This document shows positions 8,469-19,655 of a DNA stretch of 64,000 nucleotides, in pieces. Location of the stretch: positions 248,001 through 312,000 of the forward strand of contig NZ_CABVHK010000005.1 of assembly GCF_902497785.1 (NCBI RefSeq), read 5' to 3'. A program made the translations under genes and the position numbers. Each line of letters opens with the position of its first letter. Within the stretch, counting starts at the first letter, position 1. The DNA comes from Pseudomonas fluorescens (GTDB taxonomy: Bacteria; Pseudomonadota; Gammaproteobacteria; Pseudomonadales; Pseudomonadaceae). The notes below the pieces were generated by a model that searched no databases, had not been told where the DNA came from, and saw only the letters and a list, made by a program, of their open reading frames with translations.

Positions 8469-9079
8469 CCATGACGACTTTAACTCCCCGCCGTACCGCC
8501 ATCCTGACCTTTATCCGCGATCGAATCGCGGAGCACGGTCAGTCCCCGAGCCTCGCTGAAATCAGCGAGGCCTTTGGTTTCGCCTCCCGCAGCGTGGCGC
8601 GCAAGCATGTGCTGGCGTTGACCGAGGCCGGTTTCATCGAGGTCAATGCGCATCAGGCCCGGGGCATTCGTTTGCTTGGGCAGCCGGCGCGGCCCGAGTT
8701 GCTGGACATTCCTGTCCTCGGCCGGGTCGCAGCGGGTGCGCCGATCGGGGCCGATGCCGAGGTCCACAGCCGTTTGTTGCTCGACCCGTCGATCTTCTCC
8801 CGGGTGCCGGATTACATGCTGCGGGTCAAGGGTGACTCGATGATCGAGGACGGCATTCTCGACGGTGACCTGGTGGGCGTGCACCGCAACCCCGAAGCGC
8901 TCAACGGCCAGATCGTCGTGGCGCGGCTGGACGGCGAAGTCACGATCAAACGTTTCGAGCGGGTCGGTGACGCGGTGCGCCTGTTGCCGCGCAACCCGGC
9001 CTATAAGCCAATCAATGTTCAGCCCGATCAGGATCTCGCCATCGAAGGCGTGTTCTGCGGCCTGGTGAGGCAAGGGTGA
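8462..9079 (+). CDS. lexA2: LexA2 repressor of the SOS mutagenesis operon
   Basis: This 205-residue repressor has an N-terminal winged helix (SLAEISEAFGFASRSVARKH, residues 30-49) and a C-terminal autoprotease. The Ala91-Gly92 cleavage site lies in VAAGAP, with Ser126 (KGDSMIEDG) and Lys163 (VTIKRF) as the catalytic pair. RecA filaments trigger self-cleavage, which would derepress the operon. Translation may start at 8462 (preceded by GAAAGAG) or at the second in-frame ATG at 8471. It is the first gene of lexA2-imuA-imuB-dnaE2 and overlaps imuA by one base. Confidence 0.93.
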   Translation: MYSMTTLTPRRTAILTFIRDRIAEHGQSPSLAEISEAFGFASRSVARKHVLALTEAGFIEVNAHQARGIRLLGQPARPELLDIPVLGRVAAGAPIGADAEVHSRLLLDPSIFSRVPDYMLRVKGDSMIEDGILDGDLVGVHRNPEALNGQIVVARLDGEVTIKRFERVGDAVRLLPRNPAYKPINVQPDQDLAIEGVFCGLVRQG

Positions 9080-9696
9080 TGGGCGCCGTCGTTGCACTGG
9101 ATACGCTGTTCAATGGCGGCCAGGTCTGGAAGGGCCGGCCTGCGCCACCCACTGCCAGCCCGCAACCCACCGGGCATGCCACGCTGGATGCGGCGTTGCC
9201 CACCGGCGGCTGGCCGGAAGCGGCGCTGACCGAAATCCTCCTGGCGGGGCAGGGCGTCGGCGAGTTGCAACTGGTGTGGCCGGCGCTGGCGCGGCTGGCG
9301 GCGGCGGGCGAGCGCATCGTGCTGGTGGCGCCGCCCTACGTCCCCTATCCGCAAGCCTGGCAAAACGCCGGGGTTGACCTGCGCCAGTTGTCGATCATCC
9401 AGGCCAGCGAGCGCGATGCCCTGTGGGCGGCGGAACAATGCCTGCGCTCGGGCAGCTGCGGCGCGGTGCTGTGCTGGCCGCACAAGGCCGATGACCGGGC
9501 GTTGCGGCGCTTGCAGGTGGCGGCGGAAACCGGCTCGACCCTGGCGTTTGCCTACCGCTCGATCAATGAAGCGATCAACCCGTCACCGGCCGCGCTGCGC
9601 ATCGCCATCGACGCCAGGCCTGCGCAACTGCGCGTGCTCAAGTGCCGTGGCGGGCTGGCCCGTTCGGCGCCGATTGCCTTCCCCGTGGGGCATTGA
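9079..9696 (+). CDS. imuA: ImuA, translesion synthesis accessory protein
   Basis: The 205-residue product is a RecA-like fold protein without a clear Walker A motif. The stretch HATLDAALPTGGWPEAALTE is typical of ImuA (older annotations call it SulA2). It works with ImuB and DnaE2 in damage-induced mutagenesis; in other bacteria ImuA binds RecA and ImuB. The ATG at 9079 overlaps the lexA2 TGA, in preference to a GTG three bases earlier. Confidence 0.9.
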   Translation: MGAVVALDTLFNGGQVWKGRPAPPTASPQPTGHATLDAALPTGGWPEAALTEILLAGQGVGELQLVWPALARLAAAGERIVLVAPPYVPYPQAWQNAGVDLRQLSIIQASERDALWAAEQCLRSGSCGAVLCWPHKADDRALRRLQVAAETGSTLAFAYRSINEAINPSPAALRIAIDARPAQLRVLKCRGGLARSAPIAFPVGH

Positions 9697-9703
9697 GGTT
9701 GCC

Positions 9704-11119
9704 ATGCGCTGGGTGTGTATTCTTTTCCCGCAATTGGCGCTGGACGCGGTACTGCGTCAGCGCGCCGATCCCGATGAACCGCTGGCGCTGCTGACGGGCC
9801 CGGCACAGCGTCGGGTGTTGCAGGCGGTCAACGCGTCGGCACGAGCGCTGGGATTGCGTCCCGGCCAGTCGATGACCGCCGCGCAGGCCTTGAGCAAAGG
9901 CTTTGTCACCGCCGAATACGACGTCGCCGAAATCGAGCATTGGCAACAGTTTCTCGCCGCGTGGGCCTACCGTTTCAGCTCTCAGGTCAGCGTGCATTAC
10001 CCGCGTGCGGTGGTGTTTGAAATCGAGTCGAGCCTGGGGTTGTTCGGCGACTGGCCGCAGCTCGAAAAGCGCTTGCGCGACGAACTTGGCGAGCTGGGGT
10101 TTCGCCACCGCATCGTTGCCGCGCCCAACCCGGTGGCGGCGCGGATTCTGGCTAACGCCTATGACGGTCTGGTGGTGCCGGACGATCAAGCCTTGCAGCA
10201 TCATCTGGGGCAATTGCCCGTCGACCGGATCGGGCTGGAGGCCAACGTCGCCACGGCGTTGTCGCGCATGGGGCTACGCACCTTGAATCAGGTGCAGGCG
10301 TTGCCCCGGCACAGTCTGGCCCGGCGGTTCGAGTCTCAGGTGCTCAAGCATCTGGATGCGCTGCTCGGCACACGGCGACTGGCGCTGGCGTTTTACCTGC
10401 CGCCGGACCGCTTCGATGTGCGCATCGAGCTCAATTTCGACGTGCAGTCCCATCAGGCGCTGCTGTTCCCGTTGCGCCGCTTGACCGGTGATCTGGCGGC
10501 GTATCTGTGCGGACGCGACAGCGGCGTGCAGCGTTTCGACCTGCACCTGGAACACGCCGGCTTGCCGGACAGCGTGATCAAGGTCGGTTTGCTCAGCGCC
10601 GAACGCGATCCGGCGATGCTCTTTGAACTGGCCCGAGGCCGTCTGGAACAAGTCCAGGTGGAAGCGCCGGTGCGCGGTTTCCGCCTGCGCGCCGAAGACT
10701 TGCCGGCTTTCGTTCCCCAGTTTCAGGAACTGTTCGACGACCGTCCGCAGCAGTCCTTGCCTTGGGAGCAACTGCGCGAACGCTTGCGCGCGCGGCTGGG
10801 GGATGACGCGGTGCATGGCTTGCGCTTCCAGGCCGATCACCGGCCGGAGTGCGCGTGGCAAGCCAATGTCGACAGTCAGCGCTGCGCCGTCATGCCTGGC
10901 GTGCAGCGTCCGGGCTGGTTGCTGGCGCAACCGCAGGCGGTCCACGAAGGTTCGACGCGCATCCTCATGGGGCCGGAGCGTATCGAGACCGGTTGGTGGG
11001 ACGGCGCCGACGTGCGCCGGGATTATTACCTGATCGAAACCCGTAATGGCCAGCAGGGCTGGGCCTATCGTGCGGTCGGTGAAAGCGGCCCGTTGTGGTT
11101 GCAGGGCTGGTTCGCATGA
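9704..11119 (+). CDS. imuB: ImuB, inactive Y-family polymerase-like protein
   Basis: The 471-residue product has the fold of Y-family DNA polymerases, but the first strand reads [16 protein letters not shown], where an active enzyme has an aspartate and a steric-gate aromatic. The catalytic acids are therefore missing, as expected for ImuB, which acts as a hub linking DnaE2 and the sliding clamp. The start at 9704 lies seven bases after the imuA stop. Its stop overlaps the dnaE2 start by four bases. Confidence 0.92.
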   Translation: MRWVCILFPQLALDAVLRQRADPDEPLALLTGPAQRRVLQAVNASARALGLRPGQSMTAAQALSKGFVTAEYDVAEIEHWQQFLAAWAYRFSSQVSVHYPRAVVFEIESSLGLFGDWPQLEKRLRDELGELGFRHRIVAAPNPVAARILANAYDGLVVPDDQALQHHLGQLPVDRIGLEANVATALSRMGLRTLNQVQALPRHSLARRFESQVLKHLDALLGTRRLALAFYLPPDRFDVRIELNFDVQSHQALLFPLRRLTGDLAAYLCGRDSGVQRFDLHLEHAGLPDSVIKVGLLSAERDPAMLFELARGRLEQVQVEAPVRGFRLRAEDLPAFVPQFQELFDDRPQQSLPWEQLRERLRARLGDDAVHGLRFQADHRPECAWQANVDSQRCAVMPGVQRPGWLLAQPQAVHEGSTRILMGPERIETGWWDGADVRRDYYLIETRNGQQGWAYRAVGESGPLWLQGWFA

Positions 11120-14100
11120 GCATCGGTTATGCCGAGCTGCATTGCCTGTCGAACTTCAGTTTCCAGCGCGGGGCCTCCAGCGCCCTTGAACTATTTCAAC
11201 AGGCGAAAAAACAGGGCTATCAAGCGCTGGCGATCACCGATGAATGCACCCTGGCCGGCATCGTCCGCGCCTGGCAGGCGGCGAAATCCGTGGAGTTGCC
11301 GCTGATTATCGGCAGCGAAGTGCGGATCGAGAACGGCCCGAAACTGGTGCTGCTGGTGGAAAATCTTGCGGGCTATCAGAGCCTGTGCCGGCTGATTACC
11401 CGAGCGCGGCGCCGTACGCAAAAAGGTCAGTATCAAGTGTTGCGGGAGGATTTCAGCGAGCCGATGCCGGGGCTGCTGGTGTTGTGGGTGCCGGATGCCG
11501 TGGATGATGTGGCCAGCGGCCACTGGCTCAAGCAGACCTTCGCCGAACGAGTGTGGCTGGCGGTCCAGCTACATCGCAGCCAGGACGACAGCGGGCGATT
11601 GAGCGCATTACTGACGTTGGCCAGGGCAGTGCACATCCCGGCAGTGGCCAGCGGCGATGTGCACATGCACATCCGTGGCCGTCGCGCCCTGCAGGACACC
11701 ATGACCGCCATCCGTCATCACGTGTCGGTGGCCGAGGCCGGATTGCGCCTGCACCCCAATGGCGAACGGCATCTGCGCAGTCTCGACGCCTTGCACGCGA
11801 TCTATCCGCAAGCCTTGCTCGATGAAACCCTGAACATCGCCCGGCGCTGCACCTTTGACCTCGGCCAATTGCGTTATCAGTACCCCCGCGAATTGGTCCC
11901 GCAAGGACACAGCGCAGCGTCCTGGCTGAGTGAACTGACCGAACGGGGCATCCGCGAGCGCTGGCCTGAAGGTGCGAGCGACAAGGTGCGCGCGCTGATC
12001 GACAAGGAACTGGGGCTGATCGCCGAGCTGGGTTATGAAAGCTATTTTCTGACGGTTCAGGACATCGTCGCCTTCGCCCGGCGCGAGAGAATCCTTTGCC
12101 AGGGGCGAGGCTCGGCGGCCAACTCGGCGGTGTGTTTCGCCCTGGGCATCACCGAGATCGACCCGGACCGGATGAACATGCTGTTCGAGCGTTTTCTGTC
12201 CAAGGAACGCAACGAGCCGCCGGACATTGATGTGGACTTCGAGCACGAACGCCGCGAAGAAGTGCTGCAGTATGTGTTCCAGCGCTATGGCCGCACTCGC
12301 GCGGCGTTGACCGCGGTGGTCAGCACCTACCACGCTGCCGGTGCGGTGCGCGATGTCGCCAAGGCCTTGGGGCTGCCGCCGGATCAGATCAATGCGCTGG
12401 CCGATTGCTGCGGGCACTGGAGTGACAACACGCCGCCCGTCGAACGCCTGCTTGAAGGCGGCTTCGATCCCGAGAGCCCGGTGCTGCGCCGGGTATTGAG
12501 CTTGACCCAACAGCTGATCGGTTTCCCCCGGCACTTGTCGCAGCACCCCGGCGGCTTCGTCATTTCCGAGCAGCCGCTGGACAGCCTCGTGCCGGTGGAA
12601 AACGCGGCGATGGCCGAGCGCACCATCATCCAGTGGGACAAGGATGATCTGGACGCGGTCGGGTTGCTCAAGGTGGATATTCTGGCCTTGGGCATGCTCA
12701 GCGCGATTCGCCGCTGTTTCGATTTGCTGCGCCGTCATCGCGGCCGGGACTTGAGTCTGGCGACGGTGCCTTCCGAAGACCCGCAAACCTACGAGATGAT
12801 CAGCCGTGCCGACACCGTCGGCGTGTTCCAGATCGAATCCCGCGCACAAATGTCCATGCTGCCCAGGCTCAAGCCCCGCACGTTTTATGATCTGGTGATT
12901 GAGGTGGCGATTGTTCGGCCCGGACCTATTCAGGGCGGCATGGTGCATCCGTATTTGCGCCGACGGAACAAGGAAGAACTGGAAAGCTACCCCTCCGAAC
13001 AGTTGAGGGATGTGTTGAAACGCACCCTCGGCGTGCCGCTGTTTCAGGAACAGGTCATGCAGATCGCCATCGTCGCCGCCGACTACAGCCCCGGCGAAGC
13101 CGATCAGTTGCGCCGTTCCATGGCGGCCTGGAAACGTCATGGCGGACTGGAGCCGCACAAGGAACGCCTGGCCGCCGGGATGAAGAAAAACGGCTACACG
13201 CCGGAGTTTTCCGCGCAGATTTTCGAGCAGATCAAAGGTTTCGGCAGTTACGGATTTCCCGAGTCCCACGCCGCCAGTTTCGCCTTGCTGACGTACGCCA
13301 GTTGCTGGTTGAAATGCCACGAACCGGCGGCCTTTGCCTGTGCGCTGATCAACAGCTGGCCGATGGGTTTTTACAGCCCGGACCAGATTCTGCAGGACGC
13401 TCGCCGGCACCATTTGCAGATTCGCCCGGTGGACGTGCGCGCCAGCGACTGGGATTGCAGCCTTGAACCGATCATCGGCGCGCAGCCGGCGATTCGCCTG
13501 GGGTTACGGATGATCAAGGGCTTTCGCGAGGACGATGCCCGGCGCATTGAAGTCGCGAGGGCGAAAGGTGCGTTCATCGACATTGCCGACCTCGGCGAAC
13601 GGGCGCGACTCGATGCCCGTGCGCAAGAGCAACTGGCCGATGCCGGCGCGCTGCGCGGTTTGGCCGGTGACCGCCATCGGGCGCGCTGGGAAGTGGCGGG
13701 GGTGCAAAAACAATTGGGCTTGTTTGCCGGTTTGCCGAGTCAGGATGAGGACAGGGTGTCGCTGCCAAAACCCACGGTGGGTGAAGACCTGCTGGCCGAT
13801 TACAACAGCGTCGGCACCACCCTCGGCCCGCATCCATTGGCCCTGCTACGAGGCGAGTTGAAAGCCCGGCGCTGCCGCAGTTCGAAGGAATTGCTGGCGA
13901 TCGAAAATGGCCGCCCGGTCAGCGTCGCCGGGCTGGTGACCGGCCGCCAGCGCCCGGGCACCGCCAGTGGGGTGACCTTCGTCACCCTTGAAGACGAGTT
14001 CGGCAACGTCAACGTGGTGGTCTGGCGCGACCTGGCTGAGCGGCAGCGACAAGTGCTGGTCGGCTCGCAACTGCTCAAGGTCGATGGGCGCTGGGAGCAG

Positions 14101-14193
14101 CAAGGCGAGGTGCGCCATTTGATCGCCGGGCGTTTGAGCGACCTGAGCCCCTTGCTCGACGGTATCAGCATCCGCAGCCGGGATTTTCATTGA
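11116..14193 (+). CDS. dnaE2: DnaE2, error-prone DNA polymerase III alpha subunit
   Basis: The 1025-residue polymerase starts with a PHP domain ([18 protein letters not shown]), followed by the C-family palm. The catalytic aspartates are in PDIDVDFE (Asp370, Asp372, Asp374). A helix-hairpin-helix region and a C-terminal OB fold (about 930-1010) follow. It is the usual DnaE2 length, shorter than replicative DnaE. With ImuA and ImuB it carries out SOS-dependent lesion bypass. The ATG at 11116 sits inside the imuB stop, 21 bases after an in-frame GTG that is less likely. Confidence 0.95.
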   Translation: MSIGYAELHCLSNFSFQRGASSALELFQQAKKQGYQALAITDECTLAGIVRAWQAAKSVELPLIIGSEVRIENGPKLVLLVENLAGYQSLCRLITRARRRTQKGQYQVLREDFSEPMPGLLVLWVPDAVDDVASGHWLKQTFAERVWLAVQLHRSQDDSGRLSALLTLARAVHIPAVASGDVHMHIRGRRALQDTMTAIRHHVSVAEAGLRLHPNGERHLRSLDALHAIYPQALLDETLNIARRCTFDLGQLRYQYPRELVPQGHSAASWLSELTERGIRERWPEGASDKVRALIDKELGLIAELGYESYFLTVQDIVAFARRERILCQGRGSAANSAVCFALGITEIDPDRMNMLFERFLSKERNEPPDIDVDFEHERREEVLQYVFQRYGRTRAALTAVVSTYHAAGAVRDVAKALGLPPDQINALADCCGHWSDNTPPVERLLEGGFDPESPVLRRVLSLTQQLIGFPRHLSQHPGGFVISEQPLDSLVPVENAAMAERTIIQWDKDDLDAVGLLKVDILALGMLSAIRRCFDLLRRHRGRDLSLATVPSEDPQTYEMISRADTVGVFQIESRAQMSMLPRLKPRTFYDLVIEVAIVRPGPIQGGMVHPYLRRRNKEELESYPSEQLRDVLKRTLGVPLFQEQVMQIAIVAADYSPGEADQLRRSMAAWKRHGGLEPHKERLAAGMKKNGYTPEFSAQIFEQIKGFGSYGFPESHAASFALLTYASCWLKCHEPAAFACALINSWPMGFYSPDQILQDARRHHLQIRPVDVRASDWDCSLEPIIGAQPAIRLGLRMIKGFREDDARRIEVARAKGAFIDIADLGERARLDARAQEQLADAGALRGLAGDRHRARWEVAGVQKQLGLFAGLPSQDEDRVSLPKPTVGEDLLADYNSVGTTLGPHPLALLRGELKARRCRSSKELLAIENGRPVSVAGLVTGRQRPGTASGVTFVTLEDEFGNVNVVVWRDLAERQRQVLVGSQLLKVDGRWEQQGEVRHLIAGRLSDLSPLLDGISIRSRDFH

Positions 14194-14201
14194 CCCCCAC
14201 T

Positions 14202-14288
14202 GTAGGAGCTGCCGCAGGCTGCGATCTGTTGATTTTTGTTTTTGAGGACCCTGAGGATCAAAAGATCGCAGCCTGCGGCAGCGCCTAC
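14202..14288. repeat. Class A palindromic repeat (GCCGCAGGC variant)
   Basis: The left arm GTAGGAGCTGCCGCAGGCTG and its complement close about eight bases after the dnaE2 stop. One change (GCGCCTAC instead of GCTCCTAC) marks a drifting right arm. It is positioned to act as the 3' hairpin of the SOS operon message. Confidence 0.85.
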
Positions 14289-14377
14289 TTGATCACCGGC
14301 CAAAACCGCTCGCCTCCGTCCATGCCTGCAACGAGCGCGTCGGCTTGCGCCTGATCGATTCTGGACGTCGCCGCCAC
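14285..14377 (-). other. Possible 30-residue reading frame or gene remnant
   Basis: A GTG-started frame between two repeats encodes a peptide ending in MDGGERFWPVIK, and its TAG stop lies in the class A repeat. The composition looks protein-like, but there is no clear ribosome site and the length is short. It could be a decayed gene end cut by the repeat, or chance. The rest of 14289-14451 shows nothing recognisable. Confidence 0.2.
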
Positions 14378-14451
14378 GCTCAAAACTGGCTACCATCCGA
14401 TGAAGCATTTGATTGAGGTATAACCTCCCTACTAAAAGCTGGATTCGCAAC

Positions 14452-14543
14452 CTGTGGGAGCGGGCTTGCCCGCGATAGCGGTATAGCAGTCGATAAAAAT
14501 ATTGACCGTCACGCCCTCATCGCGGGCAAGCCCGCTCCCACAG
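14452..14543. repeat. Class B palindromic repeat pair
   Basis: The arms CTGTGGGAGCGGGCTTGCCC and their reverse complement flank a unique loop of about 40 bases. It lies in the 480-base gap between dnaE2 and the hybrid kinase, downstream of the class A repeat. Confidence 0.9.
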
Positions 14544-14674
14544 GGATCTGTGGCAGCCACAGATTCTGGTTCACTGAAATGAGCCACAAGATTCAGCCCA
14601 TACCTCCATGAAACCATTGGCGCGCGCGATGCTCGAAACAGACGACGCCATTCACACGGACACAGAATCAGTCG

Positions 14675-16786
14675 ATGCAGTTTCTAGACGATAGCCACGG
14701 GTGTGCCGGATGGGAGGGTGAAATGGCCGGGCGCATTCGTGCGTTCGATTGGAGCCGGACCGAGCTGGGGAACCTCGAGACCTGGCCCGCCAGCCTGTGC
14801 AGCGCGGTGCAGTTATTGCTCGCCTCGCCGCTGCCGATGGTGATGCTGTGGGGCCGCCTCGGCTACATGATCTACAACGATGCGTACTCATCGTTCGCCG
14901 GAGGCCGACACCCGTATCTGCTGGGCTCGCCGGTGGAACTGGGCTGGCCGGAAGTCGCCGAATTCAACCGGCACGTGGTCGATACCTGTCTGGCCGGCGG
15001 CACCTTGTCCTATCACAATAAAGAACTGGTGCTGTTGCGCGACGGCGTTCCCGAGGATGTCTGGCTTGACCTCTATTACAGCCCGGTGGCCAATGACCGC
15101 GGCGAGCCGGCCGGGGTCATGGCGATGGTGGTCGAAACCACCGACCATGTGATCTCCGAGCGCCGGCGCCAAGAGGCCGAAGACGCCTATCGCGCCGACA
15201 ATGAACGAGTGCGCCTGGCGTTGAATGCCGGGGCTTTGCTCGGCTCGTTCGTGTGGGACATCAAGGGCAATCTGCTGTCCGGCGATGAGCGCTTTGCCCG
15301 CACCTTCTCCTATCCGGCCGAACGCAACCTCGGCGACCTGCCAACCGAATTCGCCGAAGCGCGGATTCACCCTGACGACCGCGACTGGGTCAAGGAACAG
15401 GTCAATCAATCCGTGACCACCGGCGAGCCCTTCAACGCCGAGTACCGGGTGCTGCGCCCGGATGGCAGTTACTTGTGGGTACAGGCCAGCGGCTGCTGCG
15501 AGTTCGATGAACAGGGCCAACCGTTCCGCTTTCCCGGCGTGTTGATCGACATCCACGAACGCAAGACCGCCGAAGAATCCTTGCTCAAGTTCACCCGTAA
15601 CCTGGAACAGCGCGTTGCCGATGAAGTCGGTGCGCGGCTGGCGGCGGAAGAACAGTTGCGCCAGTCGCAGAAACTCGAAGCCATCGGCGGCCTTACCGGT
15701 GGCGTGGCCCATGACTTCAATAACCTGTTGCAAGTGATCGCCGGCAACCTGCATTTGTTGGCGCGGCATGAGCCGGACAATGCCAACGTGCAGCGTCGGG
15801 TCTCGGCGTCGATTGCGGCAGTGGAACGCGGGGCAAAACTGTCTTCGCAATTGCTCGCCTTCGCCCGTCGCCAACCGTTGTCGCCGGCGGTCTGCGACCC
15901 GCGCCAGATCTTCGAAGGCCTGGGCGAATTGTTGCAGCGGGCACTGGGTGAAACCATCCAGATCGATGTGCGGCTGCCGCAAGCCTCCTGGCATATCAAC
16001 GTCGATCGCAACCTGCTGGAAAACGCCATCCTCAACCTGGCGATCAATGCGCGCGACGCCATGCAGGGTGAAGGGACCATTGAATTGAGTGCCGAGAACG
16101 TCGCCCTTGACCGCAGGTTCTGCGCCGGTAAAGGCATCGTCGCCGGCGATTATGTGCGTGTCGCCGTGGCCGATACGGGCGCCGGCATGCCAGCGCATAT
16201 TCTGGCTCAGGCGTTCGAGCCGTTTTTCACCACCAAGGCCGATGGTCAGGGCACGGGGCTGGGGCTGAGCATGGTGTTCGGGTTCGTCAAACAGAGCGGC
16301 GGGCACATCGAGATGTCCAGCGTCGAGGGGCAGGGCACTCGGGTGCAGCTGTATTTTCCGCGAAGCCTGCGGCCGTTGCCGAGTGAACCGGCGACCCCGG
16401 ATGCGCAGCATCGGGGCGGGCACGAAACCATTCTGGTGGTCGAGGACAACGAGGCGGTGCGCAGCTCGGTGGTGGAGCTGCTGTGTGAAGAAGGCTACCG
16501 GGTCCTGACCGCTGCCAACGGCGACGCCGCGATGCAGATGTTGCTGGACGGCGTGGCGGTGGAGCTGATCTTCACCGACGTGGTCATGCCTGGGTTGATC
16601 AAAAGTTCGGACCTGGCGGCCTGGGCCAAAGTGCAGACGCCACCGGTGGCAGTGTTGTTCACGTCTGGCCACACCCGCGACATTATTTCGCGCAACCACC
16701 AACTCAGCCCCGACACGTTTTTACTCAGTAAACCCTACAGCCCCGAGGCGCTGACCCGAATGGTCCGCACCGTGCTCAATGGCTGA
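14675..16786 (+). CDS. PAS hybrid sensor histidine kinase
   Basis: The 703-residue protein has no membrane segment. It contains an N-terminal PAS-like region (about 1-170), a PAS/PAC domain (about 185-295, with the HPDD and YRVLRPDGSYLWVQ motifs), a coiled coil, HisKA with His346 in GGVAHDFNN, an HATPase with NARDAM and GTGLGLSMV, and a C-terminal receiver with Asp635 (IFTDVVMPG). The AHDFNN type of HisKA is common in cytoplasmic hybrid kinases. An alternative start at 14723 has a stronger ribosome site (GGAGG), but homologues keep the upstream residues. No response-regulator gene lies beside it. Confidence 0.88.
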   Translation: MQFLDDSHGCAGWEGEMAGRIRAFDWSRTELGNLETWPASLCSAVQLLLASPLPMVMLWGRLGYMIYNDAYSSFAGGRHPYLLGSPVELGWPEVAEFNRHVVDTCLAGGTLSYHNKELVLLRDGVPEDVWLDLYYSPVANDRGEPAGVMAMVVETTDHVISERRRQEAEDAYRADNERVRLALNAGALLGSFVWDIKGNLLSGDERFARTFSYPAERNLGDLPTEFAEARIHPDDRDWVKEQVNQSVTTGEPFNAEYRVLRPDGSYLWVQASGCCEFDEQGQPFRFPGVLIDIHERKTAEESLLKFTRNLEQRVADEVGARLAAEEQLRQSQKLEAIGGLTGGVAHDFNNLLQVIAGNLHLLARHEPDNANVQRRVSASIAAVERGAKLSSQLLAFARRQPLSPAVCDPRQIFEGLGELLQRALGETIQIDVRLPQASWHINVDRNLLENAILNLAINARDAMQGEGTIELSAENVALDRRFCAGKGIVAGDYVRVAVADTGAGMPAHILAQAFEPFFTTKADGQGTGLGLSMVFGFVKQSGGHIEMSSVEGQGTRVQLYFPRSLRPLPSEPATPDAQHRGGHETILVVEDNEAVRSSVVELLCEEGYRVLTAANGDAAMQMLLDGVAVELIFTDVVMPGLIKSSDLAAWAKVQTPPVAVLFTSGHTRDIISRNHQLSPDTFLLSKPYSPEALTRMVRTVLNG

Positions 16787-16799
16787 ACCCCAATTCCCT

Positions 16800-16886
16800 G
16801 TAGGAGCTGCCGAAGGCTGCGATCTTTTGATCTTGGGCATCGCACCAGAGAAAGATCAAAAGATCGCAGCCTTCGGCAGCTCCTAC
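16800..16886. repeat. Class A palindromic repeat pair
   Basis: Near-perfect GTAGGAGCTGCCGAAGGCTG arms around a short loop. It lies about 13 bases after the stop of the hybrid kinase and 48 bases before the UvrA-like gene. Confidence 0.9.
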
Positions 16887-16933
16887 GGTCTGAATCGTGC
16901 CCAATCGCAGGCAGACACTATTCAAGGTATCCC

Positions 16934-19570
16934 ATGACCACCAAGCGCACCTCCAATCCCCCTTCCGGCATGGTCCGAGTGCGTGGTGCCCGTGAGCACA
17001 ACCTCAAGAACGTCGACGTTGATATCCCGCGTGACGCCTTGGTGGTGTTCACGGGCGTGTCCGGCTCGGGCAAATCGTCGCTGGCCTTTTCGACCTTGTA
17101 TGCCGAAGCGCAGCGACGCTATTTCGAATCCGTGGCGCCTTATGCGCGGCGTCTGATCGATCAGGTCGGAGTGCCGGACGTCGACTCCATTGAAGGCCTG
17201 CCGCCCGCCGTCGCCTTGCAACAGCAACGGGGCACGCCGAGCACGCGCTCTTCGGTGGGCAGCGTGACCACGCTGTCGAGCCTGATCCGCATGCTCTACT
17301 CCCGCGCCGGCAGCTATCCGCCGGGACAGCCGATGTTGTATGCCGAGGATTTTTCGCCCAACACGCCCCAAGGCGCGTGCCCCGACTGTCACGGCTTGGG
17401 ACGGGTCTATGAAGTCACCGAAGCCCTGATGGTCCCGGACCCGAACCTGACCATTCGCCAGCGTGCGGTCGCGTCCTGGCCCACGGCGTGGCAGGGACAG
17501 AACCTGCGGGACATCCTCGTGACGATGGGTTACGACGTCGATAAACCCTGGCGTGATCTGCCGAAAAAGCAGCGTGACTGGATTCTCTTCACCGAAGAAA
17601 CCCCGACGGTGCCGGTGTACGCCGGGCTCACGCCGGCAGAAACCAAAGTCGCCCTCAAGCGCAATATGGAACCGAGCTATCAGGGCACCTTCACCGGGGC
17701 GCGGCGCTACATCCTGCACACGTTCAGTCATTCCCAAAGTGCGTTGATGAAGAAGCGTGTTTCGCAATTCATGCTGGGCAGCCCGTGCCCGTTGTGCGAC
17801 GGCAAACGGCTGAAACGCGAGGCCTTGTCGGTGACCTTCGCCGGCTATGACATCGGCGAGTTATCGCAAATGCCGTTGCTGCAAGTGGCCGAGGTGTTGC
17901 GGCCGGTGGCCGCTCACAGCTACCTCGAACAGGCCGATGAGGCGGGAGAGGTCTTGAGCCATGAGCAGACCCGCGAGGCGCGTGAGCAACGCGTGGCCCA
18001 TGGCGCCAGCGCTCACGCCAATGCACCGGATGTGCGGCACACGCCCAACCTGTCGGTGGAGAAACGCCTGGCGGCGCAACGGATCGCCCAGGATTTGCTG
18101 GAGCGGGTCAGCACCCTGACCGATCTGGGCCTCGGTTATCTGGCGCTGGAGCGCAGCACGCCGACCTTGTCATCCGGCGAGTTGCAGCGCCTGCGCCTGG
18201 CGACGCAACTGGGTTCGCAATTGTTCGGGGTGATTTACGTGCTGGATGAGCCCTCGGCCGGCTTGCACCCGGCGGATGGCGAAGCATTGTTTGAAGCCCT
18301 GCAACGTTTGAAGGCCGCCGGGAACACCTTGTTTGTGGTCGAACATGACCTGGAAACCATGCGCCGCGCCGATTGGTTGATCGATGTCGGCCCGGCGGCG
18401 GGGGAGCATGGCGGGCGCATTCTGTACAGCGGTCCGCCCGAGGGACTGGCCGAAGTGGCCAACTCGCAGACTCGGGCTTACCTGTTCGCCGAGCAGGTCA
18501 CTCAACCCCGAACCAGCCGCAAACCGACCGACTGGCTGCGGCTGGAGGGCATCACTCGCAACAACTTGAACAACCTCAGCGTCGAGTTTCCGCTGGGCTG
18601 TTTTACCTCGGTGACGGGCGTCTCGGGTTCAGGTAAATCAAGCCTGGTCAGCCAGGCGTTGCTGGAGCTGGTGGGGGCGCATCTGGGGCGTGCGGCCAGT
18701 GACCCCGAGGCCGAAGAGCTGAGCCTTGAGGACGATGCGCCGCAAGTCAGCGGCGGTCAGGTCAGCGCGGGGCTGGAGTCGATCAAGCGTCTGGTGCAAG
18801 TCGATCAGAAACCCATCGGCCGCACGCCGCGCTCGAACCTGGCGACCTACACCGGGCTGTTCGACAACGTGCGCAAGTTGTACGCCGCGACACCCGAGGC
18901 CCAGGCCGCCGGGTATGACGCCGGACAGTTCTCCTTCAACGTCGCCAAGGGCCGCTGCCCGACCTGCGAAGGTGAAGGCTTTGTCAGCGTCGAGTTGCTG
19001 TTCATGCCCAGCGTCTATGCACCGTGCCCGACGTGTCATGGCGCACGCTACAACCCGCAGACGCTGGCCATTATCTGGCAGGGTTTGAACATCGCGCAGG
19101 TGTTGCAGTTGACGGTGGACGAAGCGGTCGAGGTGTTCACGGAGCAACCGGGAATCCGTCGTTCGCTGGAAGTGCTGCGCGATATTGGCCTGGGTTACCT
19201 GCGTCTCGGCCAGCCGGCCACTGAACTGTCCGGCGGTGAAGCGCAGCGAATCAAACTGGCCACCGAGCTGCAACGCAATCAGCGTGGGGCAACGTTGTAT
19301 GTGCTCGATGAGCCGACTACGGGGTTGCACCCGCGGGATGTCGATCGCTTGCTCGAGCAGTTGAATACGCTGGTGACGGCGGGGCACACGGTGATCGTTG
19401 TCGAACATGAAATGCGCGTGGTTGCGCAGAGTGACTGGGTGATCGACATCGGGCCGGGGGCCGGGGATCAGGGCGGCAGGATTGTGGTGGCGGGCACGCC
19501 GCAGAAAGTCGCCAAGAGCAAAAAGAGCCGGACCGCGGCGTTTTTGGCCCGGGTGCTGGGGTCGCGATAA
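16934..19570 (+). CDS. UvrA-like excinuclease ATPase paralogue (UvrA2 type)
   Basis: The 878-residue protein has two ABC ATPase halves: Walker [10 protein letters not shown] at residues 41-49 and again near 561-569, each with a signature ([24 protein letters not shown]) and Walker B. Zinc-binding CxxC pairs are seen in [20 protein letters not shown] and CPTCHG. It is shorter than housekeeping UvrA (about 940), with the UvrB-interaction region reduced, as in the class II group linked to drug or damage tolerance. No uvrB or export gene is adjacent, so it stands alone. Confidence 0.85.
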   Translation: MTTKRTSNPPSGMVRVRGAREHNLKNVDVDIPRDALVVFTGVSGSGKSSLAFSTLYAEAQRRYFESVAPYARRLIDQVGVPDVDSIEGLPPAVALQQQRGTPSTRSSVGSVTTLSSLIRMLYSRAGSYPPGQPMLYAEDFSPNTPQGACPDCHGLGRVYEVTEALMVPDPNLTIRQRAVASWPTAWQGQNLRDILVTMGYDVDKPWRDLPKKQRDWILFTEETPTVPVYAGLTPAETKVALKRNMEPSYQGTFTGARRYILHTFSHSQSALMKKRVSQFMLGSPCPLCDGKRLKREALSVTFAGYDIGELSQMPLLQVAEVLRPVAAHSYLEQADEAGEVLSHEQTREAREQRVAHGASAHANAPDVRHTPNLSVEKRLAAQRIAQDLLERVSTLTDLGLGYLALERSTPTLSSGELQRLRLATQLGSQLFGVIYVLDEPSAGLHPADGEALFEALQRLKAAGNTLFVVEHDLETMRRADWLIDVGPAAGEHGGRILYSGPPEGLAEVANSQTRAYLFAEQVTQPRTSRKPTDWLRLEGITRNNLNNLSVEFPLGCFTSVTGVSGSGKSSLVSQALLELVGAHLGRAASDPEAEELSLEDDAPQVSGGQVSAGLESIKRLVQVDQKPIGRTPRSNLATYTGLFDNVRKLYAATPEAQAAGYDAGQFSFNVAKGRCPTCEGEGFVSVELLFMPSVYAPCPTCHGARYNPQTLAIIWQGLNIAQVLQLTVDEAVEVFTEQPGIRRSLEVLRDIGLGYLRLGQPATELSGGEAQRIKLATELQRNQRGATLYVLDEPTTGLHPRDVDRLLEQLNTLVTAGHTVIVVEHEMRVVAQSDWVIDIGPGAGDQGGRIVVAGTPQKVAKSKKSRTAAFLARVLGSR

Positions 19571-19573
19571 ATC

Positions 19574-19655
19574 AAAAGATCGCAGGCTGCGCCAGCTCCT
19601 ACACTGGATCGGCGTGCCCGGGTAGGAGCTGGCGAAGCCTGCGATCTTTTGATCT
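19574..19655. repeat. Class A palindromic repeat, inverted order
   Basis: Here the order is AAAAGATCGC...CTCCTAC and then GTAGGAGCTG...GCGATCTTTTGATCTT. It fills the gap between two convergent genes; its right end touches the stop codon of the hybrid kinase at 19656. It could serve as a shared 3' hairpin. Confidence 0.88.

Noticed and set aside
10321..10340. A tRNA-like GGTTCGAGTC string
   Set aside because: It lies within imuB coding sequence, and no cloverleaf can be formed around it.
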